Positions 1 to 8,598 of a stretch of 64,000 nucleotides of DNA are shown here, piece after piece. Below the pieces are notes generated by a model. It worked only from the letters and a program-made list of their open reading frames with translations. It had not been told where the DNA came from and made no database searches. Position 1 is the stretch's first letter. The number at the start of each line of letters is the position of its first letter. Origin of the DNA: Rhodospirillales bacterium (GTDB lineage: Bacteria > Pseudomonadota > Alphaproteobacteria > Micavibrionales > Micavibrionaceae); NCBI GenBank assembly GCA_020638295.1, contig JACKIU010000001.1, forward strand, positions 620,001 through 684,000. The letters run 5' to 3'. A program made the position numbers and the translations under genes.

Positions 1-1
1 C

Positions 2-823
2 GGCGATAAAGTTTTCGATCTGCCCTTTACCCCCGGCTGGACCGAATACAAAGACGAAGACGGGATCGAACGCAAAAACACCCGTTTTGGCGTGACATGG
101 CAACACTCTCCGCTCAAGCTCAAAGCGATACTCAGTGTCGCGGGTGAAAATACAAAAGATAACGAAGGCAAAGCCCGTGAGTTATTACTCCAAAACATGG
201 GCAAAGAAATCATTGTCGGATTGAAGGGTCAGGACGGCAAAGAAAAACCAACCCGCCTCTATCTTTCAAAAGTGCCCAACCCGGATCTGAATAATCCCGA
301 TCATGATGATTATAAGCGCGTTTTTTTAGGCCAGACTCGCGGCAATATCTATCTTCAGCGCCCCGTTGCCGAACATGCGATGAATGCTCTGCGCAAAACC
401 GGAGCAATGATTAAAAATGTCGCCAGCATCCCCATGCAGCTTCTTCCGATTGACCCTTATAAACTCCAAGATTCCAACGCGGTCATGCATGAAAACACCC
501 GTCTGATCAATATCCTTTACAAATACACGCATCTTTTCGCGCTGGCCTGCGTTGTGATTGCCTTGGTCAATCTTTTACCGCTACCTTATTTGGATGGCGG
601 CCATCTTTTAACCCAAAGCATTGAACAAATAAGAAAAAAACCGCTGACGCGCAAAGCCAAAGCCAAACTCTTTGTCCTGATGTTTTTCTTCCTTTACGTG
701 CTGATTGCGCTGTCCAATATGGATAACGTGCCTGGCTACATTGACTCCCGGCTGAAAAAGGTCCACGACTTTATAGAAGATCAAACACAATCAAAAACTA
801 AGGATGAGGCAAGCCATGGCTGA
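2..823 (+). CDS. M50 site-2 intramembrane metalloprotease, C-terminal part (5' end outside window)
   Basis: The frame is open from the window edge and ends at TGA, giving the last 273 residues. A hydrophobic segment about 75 residues from the C-terminus carries the second metal-binding motif of M50 proteases, N-x2-P-x4-DGG (NLLPLPYLDGGH). Another membrane segment (KLFVLMFFFLYVLIALS) follows. Family members such as RseP cleave anti-sigma factors or signal-peptide remnants inside the inner membrane. The HExxH half and any PDZ domain would lie upstream and cannot be seen, so activity cannot be judged. The stop overlaps the start of gcvH by 8 bases, suggesting co-transcription. Confidence 0.85.
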   Translation, partial: GDKVFDLPFTPGWTEYKDEDGIERKNTRFGVTWQHSPLKLKAILSVAGENTKDNEGKARELLLQNMGKEIIVGLKGQDGKEKPTRLYLSKVPNPDLNNPDHDDYKRVFLGQTRGNIYLQRPVAEHAMNALRKTGAMIKNVASIPMQLLPIDPYKLQDSNAVMHENTRLINILYKYTHLFALACVVIALVNLLPLPYLDGGHLLTQSIEQIRKKPLTRKAKAKLFVLMFFFLYVLIALSNMDNVPGYIDSRLKKVHDFIEDQTQSKTKDEASHG

Positions 824-1193
824 GCTGAAATTTACTTCCGATCATGAATCCATTTACATCGACGGCGATATCGCTTGGGTTGGCATTACGAAATATGCGC
901 AAGACGCCTTGGGCGATCTGGTATTTGTCGAACTGCCCGAAATCGGGCGGCAGGTCAGCAAAGGCGATGAATTCGCCGTCGTCGAATCGGTCAAAACCGC
1001 TGCCGAAGTGTACTCCCCGGTCGATGGCGAAGTCGTCGAGGCTAACGACAATATGGAGGGCGACCTCGAACTGATTGCCAAGCCTTTGGCCGATGGCGGC
1101 TGGATCGCCAAAATCAAAATCTCCGACCCGTCCCAGCTTGATGGCCTGATGGATGAGGCCGCCTACAAAGACTACGTCGCAGGATTGGACTAA
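816..1193 (+). CDS. gcvH: Glycine cleavage system H protein
   Basis: This 125-residue lipoyl carrier shuttles the aminomethyl group between the P, T and L proteins of glycine cleavage in the cytoplasm. The lipoylated lysine is K60 in VVESVKTAAE, followed by the usual SPVDGEVVEAN hairpin. An upstream in-frame ATG (804) exists. ATG 816 is chosen because AGGATGAGG sits 6 bases before it and the family begins at this point. It overlaps the protease gene upstream. gcvT, which normally precedes gcvH, is not seen in this window. gcvPA and gcvPB follow after one inserted small gene. Confidence 0.96.
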   Translation: MAELKFTSDHESIYIDGDIAWVGITKYAQDALGDLVFVELPEIGRQVSKGDEFAVVESVKTAAEVYSPVDGEVVEANDNMEGDLELIAKPLADGGWIAKIKISDPSQLDGLMDEAAYKDYVAGLD

Positions 1194-1200
1194 ACTATAA

Positions 1201-1464
1201 ATGATTGAACCTGTTGAACTGATAGGCTTGGCTGCTGGGTTTTTAACCGCGTTCAGTACAGTTCCGCAGTCGATCAGAATTATCAGGGTCCGTCAGGCCG
1301 CGGCCGTATCGGCTGGAACATATTTTATGCTGCTAGGGTCTTATATTCTCTGGCTTGTTTACGGGATTATACAAGGCGCGATATCGATTATTTTTTGGAA
1401 TGTGATAGGCATTATTCTTGGGGCTGCAGTTCTGATTATGAAACTTTTTATTTGGAAAGACTAA
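1201..1464 (+). CDS. SemiSWEET family small sugar transporter
   Basis: This 87-residue protein has three predicted membrane helices, the size of a single SemiSWEET triple-helix bundle. The PQ-loop signature TVPQSIRIIR is in helix 1, and YFMLLGSYILWLVYG and a C-terminal hydrophobic helix follow. SemiSWEETs work as dimers and pass sugars across the inner membrane; the substrate here cannot be read from sequence. The gene starts 7 bases after gcvH and ends 3 bases before gcvPA, so it must share their transcript. A sugar transporter inside the glycine cleavage operon is unexpected and may be a recent insertion. Confidence 0.85.
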   Translation: MIEPVELIGLAAGFLTAFSTVPQSIRIIRVRQAAAVSAGTYFMLLGSYILWLVYGIIQGAISIIFWNVIGIILGAAVLIMKLFIWKD

Positions 1465-1467
1465 AAA

Positions 1468-2793
1468 ATGCGTTATCTCCCCCAAACCAAAAATGCCCGT
1501 AAGGCGATGCTCGAAACCATCGGTGCGGACAGCATTGATGATCTTTACGTTGACGTTCCGGCCTGCGAAATGGGCCATAAATTTAACCTGCCCGATCATC
1601 AGGGGGAGCTGGACGTAGAGCGGCATTTAAACGCCTACGCGAACCAGAACCACGCCGCCAGCGCCGGGCCGTTTTTCCTCGGCGCCGGGGCGTATTACCA
1701 TCACATCCCGGCCAGCGTCGATTACATCATCCAGCGCAGCGAATTCCTCACCGCCTACACACCGTATCAGCCCGAAATCGCCCAAGGCACGTTGCAGGCA
1801 ATTTTCGAATTCCAGACCTTCATTGCGCAGCTGACCGGCCAAGAGGTCGCCAACGCCTCGATGTATGATGGCGCAACGGCCTGTACCGAAGCCGCGCTCA
1901 TGGCCCTGCGCGTGACCAAGCGCAAAAAGATTGTCATTGGCAATGCGCTGCATCCCGATTACCGCGCCGTTCTGGAATCCTATATGGCGAACTTTGATGG
2001 CGAGGCCGAAATCACAGAAGGCGCGCCGGATGGCGATACCGCCTGTGTAATCATTCAATCGCCTGATTTCTACGGCGCTCCGCATAAATACGAATCGTAC
2101 CGTAAGCAATGTGATGAAACCGGTGCCTTGCTTATTGTTGTGGTGACCGAAATTGTATCCCTCGGCCTGCTGCCCGCCCCTGTCGAAGCCGACATCGTCT
2201 GCGGCGAAGCGCAAAGCATCGGCATTCCGCTCAGCTACGGCGGGCCGTATCTTGGTTTTTTCGCCTGCCGTGAAAAATACCTTCGCCAGATGCCCGGCCG
2301 CCTGTGCGGCATGACCGAAGACGCCGATGGCAAGCGCGGATTTGTCCTCACCCTGTCCACCCGCGAGCAGCATATCCGCCGCGACAAAGCCACGTCCAAT
2401 ATCTGCACCAACCAGGGCCTGTGCGCCCTGGCCTTCACCGTGCATATGAGCCTGCTGGGCGAAGACGGGTTTAAACGCCTCGCTCGCCTCAACCATGAAG
2501 CCGCTTGCCGCACCGCCGATGCGCTGACCCAAATCCCCGGCGTGAAATTGCTTACAGAAAACTTCTTCAATGAATTCGTTGTGGAGCTTGATGTGCCTGA
2601 TAAACGGTATCAGGAAACAGATCAATCGGTAGAAAACAATTATTCTGAATTCGTTATAGAACAACTGGCCGCAAAGGGGATTATTGCTGGCTATGGCCTT
2701 AGTGAAGGCCAACTCCTCGTCTGCGCCACCGAAATGACTACCGATGCAGACATCACGGCCCTCACCACCGCAATGAAGGAGGTGCTGGGATGA
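1468..2793 (+). CDS. gcvPA: Glycine dehydrogenase (decarboxylating) subunit 1
   Basis: N-terminal half of the P protein (441 residues), which with GcvPB decarboxylates glycine and loads the aminomethyl group on GcvH. Typical blocks include MRYLPQT at the start, GAGAYYHHIPA, YQPEIAQGTLQ, the LSYGGPYLGFF segment and NICTNQGLCAL. This half has the PLP fold but lacks the PLP lysine, as expected for the split two-gene form. The stop codon overlaps the gcvPB start as ATGA, so translation is probably coupled. Confidence 0.97.
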   Translation: MRYLPQTKNARKAMLETIGADSIDDLYVDVPACEMGHKFNLPDHQGELDVERHLNAYANQNHAASAGPFFLGAGAYYHHIPASVDYIIQRSEFLTAYTPYQPEIAQGTLQAIFEFQTFIAQLTGQEVANASMYDGATACTEAALMALRVTKRKKIVIGNALHPDYRAVLESYMANFDGEAEITEGAPDGDTACVIIQSPDFYGAPHKYESYRKQCDETGALLIVVVTEIVSLGLLPAPVEADIVCGEAQSIGIPLSYGGPYLGFFACREKYLRQMPGRLCGMTEDADGKRGFVLTLSTREQHIRRDKATSNICTNQGLCALAFTVHMSLLGEDGFKRLARLNHEAACRTADALTQIPGVKLLTENFFNEFVVELDVPDKRYQETDQSVENNYSEFVIEQLAAKGIIAGYGLSEGQLLVCATEMTTDADITALTTAMKEVLG

Positions 2794-4334
2794 GTGCGGA
2801 TCTAAAGCTTGTTGAAAATGAGTCGACCAATATGAACACAACCGAACAAAATCGCGGACTGCATTACGAAGAAAACCTGCTCTGGGAAAAGGAACGCGCC
2901 GATCACCCCGGCGTGGATTTGCCTGCCCCCGCAGGCACGCCTCTGCGCACCGGCCAGCAGGCCCGAGGGAGTATCGGCTTGCCACAAGTCAGTGAACCCC
3001 AAGCCCTGCGCCACTTTGTCCGCATGAGCACGTGGAACTATTCCATCGACCACGGCTTCTTCCCGCTTGGCTCCTGTACCATGAAGCACAACCCGCGCCT
3101 GAATGAAAAGATGGCGCGTTTGCCCGGCTTTGCCCATCTGCACCCGCTCCAGCCCGCCAGTACCACCCAGGGCGCGCTGGCCCTCATGTATGAATTGCAA
3201 AACTGGCTGGCCGAACTCACGAATCTGCCCGGCGTGTGCCTCAGCCCGGCGGCTGGCGCGCATGGCGAGCTGGCCGGGATGATGACCATTCGCCGCGCCC
3301 ATGAACAAAAAGGCGACGGGAAAAAGCGCAAAATCGTGCTAACCCCCGATTCCGCCCACGGCACCAACCCGGCCACCGCAACGATTTGCGGCTATGAGGT
3401 CCGCAACATCCCAACCAAAGATACCGGGATGCTCACCCTCGAAGCATTTAAAGAGGCCCTCACCAAAACCGATCCGCAAGGCGCGGACATCGCCGGGATG
3501 ATGGTCACCAACCCCAACACCTGCGGCCTGTTTGAAAAGGACATCGCCGCCATTGCCGCTCTGCTGCACGAAGCGGGCGGACATTTCTACATGGATGGCG
3601 CCAATTTCAACGCGCTTGTGGGCAAAATTCGCCCCGGCGATTTTGGCGTCGATGTCATGCATATCAATTTGCACAAGACTTTTTCTACGCCCCATGGCGG
3701 CGGCGGCCCCGGCTCCGGTCCGATCTGCTGCAGCGAGGAGTTGGCGCGCTATATGCCTGTGCCCACCGTGATTAAAAACAGCGAAACCTATAAGCTTGAA
3801 ACCGAAAGCGACCGCCCAGAAACCTGCGGTCGGCTCAAGGGCTTTCACGGTCAGTTCGGCATGCATGTGCGCGCACTGGCCTATATGCTTTCCCACGGTG
3901 CTGACGGCCTGCGTCAAGTCTCTGAAGACGCGGTATTGAACGCCAATTATATCCTGCGCAGCCTCGAAGGCGACTACCATACGCCCTTCGCCCATCAAGG
4001 CCCGTGCATGCACGAAGCGCTCCTGACCGATAAAAAGCAAAAAGAGCAAGGCGTCCAGACCCTTGATATCGCCAAGGCGTTGATCGAAAAAGGCTTCCAC
4101 CCGATGACCGTGTATTTCCCGCTCGTCGTGCCCGGTACCATGCTGATCGAGCCGACTGAAACCGAAAGCAAAGACAGCCTTGACCGCTTCATCACCGCGA
4201 TGAAAGAGATCGCCAGCCAAGCCGCCAGCCGTGCCGACGCCGAAGAGCATTTCCATGCCTTCCCGCTCTCCACCCCGCGCCGCCGTCTCGACGAAGTCAA
4301 AGCTGCCCGCAATCCGGTTTTGCGCTGGAAGTGA
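2790..4334 (+). CDS. gcvPB: Glycine dehydrogenase (decarboxylating) subunit 2
   Basis: C-terminal half of the P protein (514 residues), carrying the PLP-binding lysine K296 in HINLHKTFSTPHGGGGPG. Other family blocks are GSCTMKHNPR, SAHGTNPATA and the VTNPNTCGLFE region. It pairs with GcvPA to decarboxylate glycine. ATG 2790 overlaps the gcvPA stop. A later in-frame ATG at 2832 (MNTTEQ) is a possible alternative, since the first 14 residues have no family match that I recognise. It is the last gene of the gcv cluster and is followed by a short hairpin at its stop codon. Confidence 0.97.
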   Translation: MSADLKLVENESTNMNTTEQNRGLHYEENLLWEKERADHPGVDLPAPAGTPLRTGQQARGSIGLPQVSEPQALRHFVRMSTWNYSIDHGFFPLGSCTMKHNPRLNEKMARLPGFAHLHPLQPASTTQGALALMYELQNWLAELTNLPGVCLSPAAGAHGELAGMMTIRRAHEQKGDGKKRKIVLTPDSAHGTNPATATICGYEVRNIPTKDTGMLTLEAFKEALTKTDPQGADIAGMMVTNPNTCGLFEKDIAAIAALLHEAGGHFYMDGANFNALVGKIRPGDFGVDVMHINLHKTFSTPHGGGGPGSGPICCSEELARYMPVPTVIKNSETYKLETESDRPETCGRLKGFHGQFGMHVRALAYMLSHGADGLRQVSEDAVLNANYILRSLEGDYHTPFAHQGPCMHEALLTDKKQKEQGVQTLDIAKALIEKGFHPMTVYFPLVVPGTMLIEPTETESKDSLDRFITAMKEIASQAASRADAEEHFHAFPLSTPRRRLDEVKAARNPVLRWK

Positions 4335-4346
4335 TTTTTTCACTTC
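4328..4346 (+). terminator. Possible terminator hairpin at the end of gcvPB
   Basis: The stop codon lies in the 5' arm of a perfect 7-bp stem, GAAGTGA/TCACTTC, around a short T loop. The sequence after it (ACATTTTGGG) has only a weak T run, so termination strength is uncertain. Confidence 0.4.
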
Positions 4347-4470
4347 ACATTTTGGGAAAGCTGCGTTATAAACCCTTCATTCCCTGACATGGTGAAGATC
4401 GACAAAAGCGCCACAGCGCTCTGCCAACAATGTCCGGGAGTAAGTTGAAAAAGCAAAAGGAAATAGTGAG

Positions 4471-4662
4471 ATGGCCAGCCCCGTCGAATTTTTTAAACAG
4501 GTCCGTTCCGAAGCCAAAAAGGTCGCTTGGCCCTCACGCCACGAAACGACCGTCAGCACGATCGCCGTGTTCATTATGGTCTTTATCGCTTCGGTCTTCC
4601 TGTATTTTTCCGATCAGATCATCGCCTGGATCGTGCGTCTGATCATGGGTTTTGGCCTGTAA
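4471..4662 (+). CDS. secE: Preprotein translocase subunit SecE
   Basis: This 63-residue single-span SecE clamps SecY in the inner-membrane translocon. The hallmark amphipathic helix (FFKQVRSEAKKVAWPSRHET) precedes one transmembrane helix (IAVFIMVFIASVFLYF). It stands directly before nusG, the near-universal bacterial order. No tRNA-Trp gene was found in the 136 bases upstream, although one often sits there, and tuf is also missing from its usual upstream position. Confidence 0.95.
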   Translation: MASPVEFFKQVRSEAKKVAWPSRHETTVSTIAVFIMVFIASVFLYFSDQIIAWIVRLIMGFGL

Positions 4663-4708
4663 AAAATTTAAAAGTTAAAGAATTTTCATCTAACAAGAGA
4701 GAAAAACA

Positions 4709-5245
4709 ATGTCTGCAGCAAAATGGTACGTTCTTCATGTTCACTCCGGCTTTGAGAAAAAAGTCGCCGACGCTATCAAGGAAAAAGCCCGCAAGCAGGG
4801 CCTTGAAAAACACGTCGAGGAAATCATGGTTCCGACTGAAGAAGTGGTTGAGGTTAAACGCGGCCAGCGTGTCAATGCCGAGCGTAAATTCTTCCCCGGC
4901 TATGTCTTGGCCAAACTCGACATGAACGACAATGTCTGGCACTTGATCAAAGACACACCGAAAGTCAGCGGCTTTTTGGGCGCCGGCGGCAACAAGCCCG
5001 TGCCGATCACCGAGGCCGAAGCCAACCGCCTGATCCAGCAGGTTCAGGAAGGGATCGATCGCCCGCGCCCATCCGTGGTCTACGACATCGGCGAGGAAAT
5101 CAAGGTCACCGACGGTCCTTTCGCCTCCTTCGCCGGTATTGTCGAGGAAATCGACGAAGATAAACAAAAACTCAAAGTCTCCGTTTCGATCTTCGGCCGC
5201 GCCACGCCCGTGGAACTCGAATACGCACAAGTGGAAAAGGTCTAG
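4709..5245 (+). CDS. nusG: Transcription termination/antitermination factor NusG
   Basis: This 178-residue NusG binds RNA polymerase and links it to Rho or ribosomal protein S10. The NGN domain begins WYVLHVHSGFEKKVADAIKE and contains FFPGYVLAKL. The C-terminal KOW domain starts near residue 128 (VTDGPFASFAGIVEEID) and ends with the canonical FGRATPVELEYAQVEKV. RBS AAGAGAG precedes ATG 4709. rplK normally follows at once, but here about 2.9 kb of other DNA intervenes. Confidence 0.97.
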   Translation: MSAAKWYVLHVHSGFEKKVADAIKEKARKQGLEKHVEEIMVPTEEVVEVKRGQRVNAERKFFPGYVLAKLDMNDNVWHLIKDTPKVSGFLGAGGNKPVPITEAEANRLIQQVQEGIDRPRPSVVYDIGEEIKVTDGPFASFAGIVEEIDEDKQKLKVSVSIFGRATPVELEYAQVEKV

Positions 5246-5270
5246 ACACGCCATTTTCCAGATTATCTTA

Positions 5271-5299
5271 TTGACATAACTTATTTTCCACCCTATATT
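5271..5299 (+). promoter_or_regulatory. Near-consensus sigma-70 promoter for the IS-interrupted gene
   Basis: TTGACA at 5271-5276 and TATATT at 5294-5299 are separated by 17 bases. The site lies 25 bases after nusG and about 48 bases before the ATG of the interrupted gene, so that gene had its own strong promoter inside the ribosomal cluster. Confidence 0.75.
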
Positions 5300-5346
5300 C
5301 CTCGCATTATTTTCTATAATAATGCTATTTGCGAGGAGAATGTTGC

Positions 5347-5652
5347 ATGGACAACACAGAAAAAGTAAAGGCTCTTCAGGAGCTTCGCGGTTTTTACGAT
5401 ACGCTGATCGCCCGCATACGGCCGATACAGGAAAATTTACAGGAGCAATCTGATGAAACGCTTGTTGCCTTCTTGTCGAATGGGCCAGGTGGCTACGAGT
5501 ATGAGGATTTGGTTGAGAAAATCACAGATGAAACCGGCGCTTTTGAAACTCTTGGCCTTCAGGAGATCGTCCTCGCGTTGCAGGGGAAAACGTCCGGGGA
5601 ACTGGACGCGCTGGATTTTGCAACGTTGGAGTTGGAAACAACCTATTTATAG
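5347..5652 (+). pseudogene. 5' fragment of an IS630-interrupted gene of unknown function
   Basis: This carries the first 101 native codons of a gene that continues at 6543. ATG 5347 is preceded by GCGAGGAG at good spacing and by a strong promoter. An in-frame TTG at 5329 is a poorer start. The fragment is acidic and helical (KALQELRGFYDTLIARIRPIQENLQEQ). Its last true codon is TTA 5647-5649, and the TAG that closes it belongs to the insertion sequence. I recognise no family. It was originally inserted between nusG and rplK. Confidence 0.8.
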
Positions 5653-5661
5653 TCATTTAAA

Positions 5662-6189
5662 TTAACATTTACACGTAACAAGAGCATCAAGGGTTGTTTT
5701 TTGCTCGGCATTTTTCCAGTTTGTTTTGATGGCTCCGAATGTATTTTCGATGGGGTTGAGGTCGGGAGAATATTTGGGGAGGCATAAGAGTTTGTGCCCT
5801 TTTTCTTCGAGCATGGCTTTGATTTTTGCTTTGGGGTGAAAGGGCGCGTTGTCCATGACGATGACACTGGGCTTTGTCAGGGTTCTCAACAAATGCTCCC
5901 TGATCCACCACAAGACGGTTGTGCCTTCGCACGAACCTTCGAACAAGATCGGCGCAAGCCATTGTTTGCTTTTTCGCCGTTGCGCCATGATGAGATTCGT
6001 GCGCGTATTCTTCCCGCCCCGCACATCGCCGTAAATTTTTATCCCGCGCTCTGCCCAGCCTGCATCGCGCCGAACATCCTCCTCAAACCCGCTCTCATCA
6101 AAGTAAATAATGTTGTCGGAGCCATACGCGCAGAGCAGTTTGCGCAGGCGGCACAGATATGCCGCTCTTTTCATATTGTTTCGTTCCAA
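5662..6189 (-). CDS. IS630-family transposase, DDE catalytic part (OrfB)
   Basis: The catalytic domain of the transposase shows the three acidic positions of the DDE superfamily: D in IIYFDESGF, D in VIVMDNAPFH and E in LNPIENTF. The frame has only a TTG start (6189). It lies in the -1 frame relative to the DNA-binding ORF that overlaps its beginning, so it is probably made as a fusion by -1 frameshifting on a run of eight A on the coding strand. It ends just inside the left inverted repeat. All three catalytic residues are present, so the element may still be active. Confidence 0.9.
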   Translation of the reverse strand: MERNNMKRAAYLCRLRKLLCAYGSDNIIYFDESGFEEDVRRDAGWAERGIKIYGDVRGGKNTRTNLIMAQRRKSKQWLAPILFEGSCEGTTVLWWIREHLLRTLTKPSVIVMDNAPFHPKAKIKAMLEEKGHKLLCLPKYSPDLNPIENTFGAIKTNWKNAEQKTTLDALVTCKC

Positions 6190-6515
6190 ATATCGTCGTT
6201 GTTTTTTTTAACGATTTTCATCGTCTTAAGCGCTATCGACAGGCCGGGAACGCTGATGCCAAAAATCTCAGCGCGTTCGCGTAATAGCATATCCGGATGT
6301 TGCCGCACATGACGGCGAAGCTCTTCCTTGTCCAATTTGCGACGCCGCAAACCATGTTTCTTAGGAGAAAGGTCACCGCGCAACAACCAGTTATAAACAC
6401 TCTTGCGCGATACGTTATAACGGCGCGCCGCTTCCGCTTTGCTGCCGCCCGAGAGAACAAAATCCACGACCCGCTCTCGTATATCAATCGAACATGTCAT
6501 ACCAAAATATAACAT
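6171..6515 (-). CDS. IS630-family transposase, helix-turn-helix part (OrfA)
   Basis: 114-residue N-terminal DNA-binding part of the transposase. A helix-turn-helix is visible at SKAEAARRYNVSRKSVYNWL, followed by the basic linker KKHGLRRRKLDKEELRRHV and a second helical motif (LLRERAEIFGISVPGLSIAL). A second in-frame ATG at 6500 (MTCSIDIRERV) is an equally plausible start. Near its end the coding strand reads GTT then eight A then C, a classical -1 slippage site, and the catalytic frame begins in the -1 phase right after it. Confidence 0.88.
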   Translation of the reverse strand: MLYFGMTCSIDIRERVVDFVLSGGSKAEAARRYNVSRKSVYNWLLRGDLSPKKHGLRRRKLDKEELRRHVRQHPDMLLRERAEIFGISVPGLSIALKTMKIVKKNNDDIWNETI

Positions 6516-6542
6516 GTGTAAATATTATTTTAAATTACTATA

Positions 6543-7886
6543 GACAAAGAGTCTGAGGGATACGCAGATGAATTATTAGCTTTGAATCTGGCGCAGACGG
6601 CGCTGCGCGCTCTCATTTACATACAGGAAAAAAGAGCAAGACCGGATGAACATCCCGAGGCCTACGCGATTCTTGATGATTTTTCGCACGACGCGCCCCT
6701 TCAAAGCGCCAGTGATGTTATTACGGGAAAAGAAGGGGGAGGGGAGCGTGAAGCTTTTATTCAGGAATTGGAGCAGGCCGTTTTTTATAAAATCAAAGAA
6801 AGCCGCCCTGACGACCCCGAGGGCTACCGGGAATTATCGGCCTTTATCGCAGTGCTCGACAATACGGGCGAATTGGGCGGATATATGAAAAGAAGCTATA
6901 GTCCCGATCCGGGTCGCGATAACATCGCGAACTTTCCCCGCAGCATTTTCTCATTGCTTGCCGAAAAAAACGATGCCCGGAATATTAAAAAAATGATCTC
7001 GGCGGCCGAAAGAGAAGGCATTTTGGAGGATGTTCTGTTTGGCTATACAAACAGATTTGCGCATAAGACGCTCACATTTGCACCCGCAAGACCTCTGAAT
7101 CGAGACGGTGGTTTCGGCGGCGCTCTTATAGCAGCTTTGCGCGGACAAGGGCACAAGAGAGAAGGAGGCAAAAAAAGTGCAGCCGATATTATGATAACCA
7201 AAATATCCGAACGCATAAGGGAAGATAAGACGCAGATCGTCTCCAAACTATGGGAAAATCACCCCATCCTTCCCGCTATTTTTTATCATACGGCCTTATG
7301 CGGAACAAAAGAGCAATTGCAATGCATTTACCGTCTTGCGCAAGCCTCGGATGAGTTGAAAGACCGGATAAGGGTGCCGTATTTGAAACTTCGTGGGCAA
7401 ACCGACATACCTTTGCGCGAATATCTGGCGGGGGCCTGCAAGCAAAAGAATTTCGAAAATAAAGAAGGCAGAGCGACAGTCTTGTGTCTGCTTGGGCAAA
7501 ACAGCTTCGGTAGTTTTTTTTATGCGTTGTCCGCGGCTATGGAGCAAGGACGGGCGGAGTCAATCGATCAAATCAAAACATGGTTGAAAGAAGAAGGGGT
7601 TTTTGATCATCCCGCCACACGCGAAGAGCTGAAACTGTTTTTGATTGACGTCCAGATGAAAGCTGAGGGCAGGGTGTACCGGAATGAGGGCGTGAGTTAT
7701 GCGCAAACCTTTAACCGTGTGGGACAAAACATCTCGCAAATGAGTACGGAAATCCTGTTTGATCGTACAAAAGAGTGGGCTCTCAGTTTCACGGAGTTTG
7801 ACAAGAAAGAAGCCGCTGCTCGAAAACAAAAAAGCAGGGAGATTGAGCATCAATTCCCCGCGCGGCTTGATCTGAGGGAGCCTTAA
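6543..7886 (+). pseudogene. 3' fragment of the IS630-interrupted gene of unknown function
   Basis: This is the remaining 447 codons of the gene begun at 5347. After removal of the element the junction reads through TYL-DKESEGYADELL without a stop, giving an intact length of 548 residues. The product is rich in charged helices (LRALIYIQEKRARPDE; KKEAAARKQKSREIEHQF at the end) and has no signal peptide or membrane span. I do not recognise the family; helical repeats are possible. A TTG at 6582 could start a truncated product, but no ribosome site supports it. Confidence 0.8.
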
Positions 7887-8017
7887 TAAACGTCGTTTTC
7901 CAGATTTAGCTTGATTTTATATTTCAGGCTGTGTCATAAAGCGCAGCATCGAAAGCGTGGGAGGTTTTCATCCGCCAAGTCCATGGATGAGCCGCACCAC
8001 GAAACCTCTAAGCCAGT

Positions 8018-8143
8018 CGTCATCCCCGCGACTGAGCGGAGCGAAGTTTAAACAGCGGGGATCCAGTAAAGGAGTGCAGCTGTGCTGTGCACGTTATGGA
8101 TCCCGTTCGTTTAAGTCTTGCTGCGCAAGACCAACGGGATGAC
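8018..8143. repeat. Dispersed GTCATCCC-type palindromic repeat upstream of rplK
   Basis: An outward pair, GTCATCCCCGC...GCGGGGATCC and GGATCCCGTT...AACGGGATGAC, forms two nested hairpins within the rplK leader. The same family of sequence recurs in other gaps of this window, as expected of a REP-like element. The rest of the 7887-8166 gap holds an imperfect hairpin (GGGAGGTTTTC...GAAACCTC) and no gene that I can support. Confidence 0.7.
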
Positions 8144-8166
8144 ATATAATTGTAAGGAGAAAAACA

Positions 8167-8595
8167 ATGGCAAAGAAAATCTCAGGTTACATCAACCTGA
8201 CAATCCCGGGCGCGGCCGCCAATCCGTCCCCGCCGGTCGGCCCGGCTTTAGGTCAGCACGGCGTCAACATCATGGAATTCTGCAAGGCCTTTAACGCCGA
8301 AACGGAAGATTCCAAAGGCATTCCAATCCCTGTTGTGATTACGGTCTACGAAGATCGTTCATTCACATTCATCAAGAAAACGCCTCCGGCGAGCTATTTC
8401 ATCAAGCAGGCCACCAAGCAGAAAAAAGGCTCTGGTGCGCCCGGACGTGACATTGTGGCTCAAATCCGCACATCACAGCTTAAAGAAATTGCCGAGAAAA
8501 AGATGGAAGACCTCAATGCCAACGACATTGACGCCGCCATTAAAATTATCGCCGGATCTGCCCGCTCTATGGGTGTCGAAGTGGTGGAGGACTAG
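8167..8595 (+). CDS. rplK: 50S ribosomal protein L11 (uL11)
   Basis: 142 residues, full family length. L11 forms the GTPase-associated stalk base with 23S rRNA and senses factor binding. Signatures are the N-terminal proline-rich NPSPPVGPALGQHGVNIMEF and the C-terminal rRNA-binding domain (SARSMGVEV). RBS AAGGAG lies 8 bases before ATG. rplA follows after 3 bases. In most bacteria nusG directly precedes it. Confidence 0.98.
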   Translation: MAKKISGYINLTIPGAAANPSPPVGPALGQHGVNIMEFCKAFNAETEDSKGIPIPVVITVYEDRSFTFIKKTPPASYFIKQATKQKKGSGAPGRDIVAQIRTSQLKEIAEKKMEDLNANDIDAAIKIIAGSARSMGVEVVED

Positions 8596-8598
8596 AGA

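Larger units (their letters stand above)
5650..6540 (-). mobile_element. IS630-family insertion sequence, 891 bp, with TA target duplication
   Basis: The ends are imperfect inverted repeats. The left end starts TAGTCATTTAAATTAACATT; the right end, read inward, starts TAGTAATTTAAAATAATATT; both continue into TTACAC, matching at about 22 of 26 positions. The dinucleotide TA flanks both sides (5648-5649 and 6541-6542), the target duplication expected of IS630/Tc1-mariner elements. Two overlapping minus-strand frames encode the transposase. Removing the element and one TA restores a single open frame across the junction, which proves the insertion point. Confidence 0.93.

Noticed and set aside
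1627..2985. 452-codon open frame on the minus strand opposite gcvPA
   Set aside because: It mirrors gcvPA codon structure, has no ribosome site and no family resemblance; a shadow of a GC-biased gene.
4335..4470. tRNA-Trp gene expected before secE
   Set aside because: No acceptor-stem pairing or TTCGA-type T arm found in the gap.
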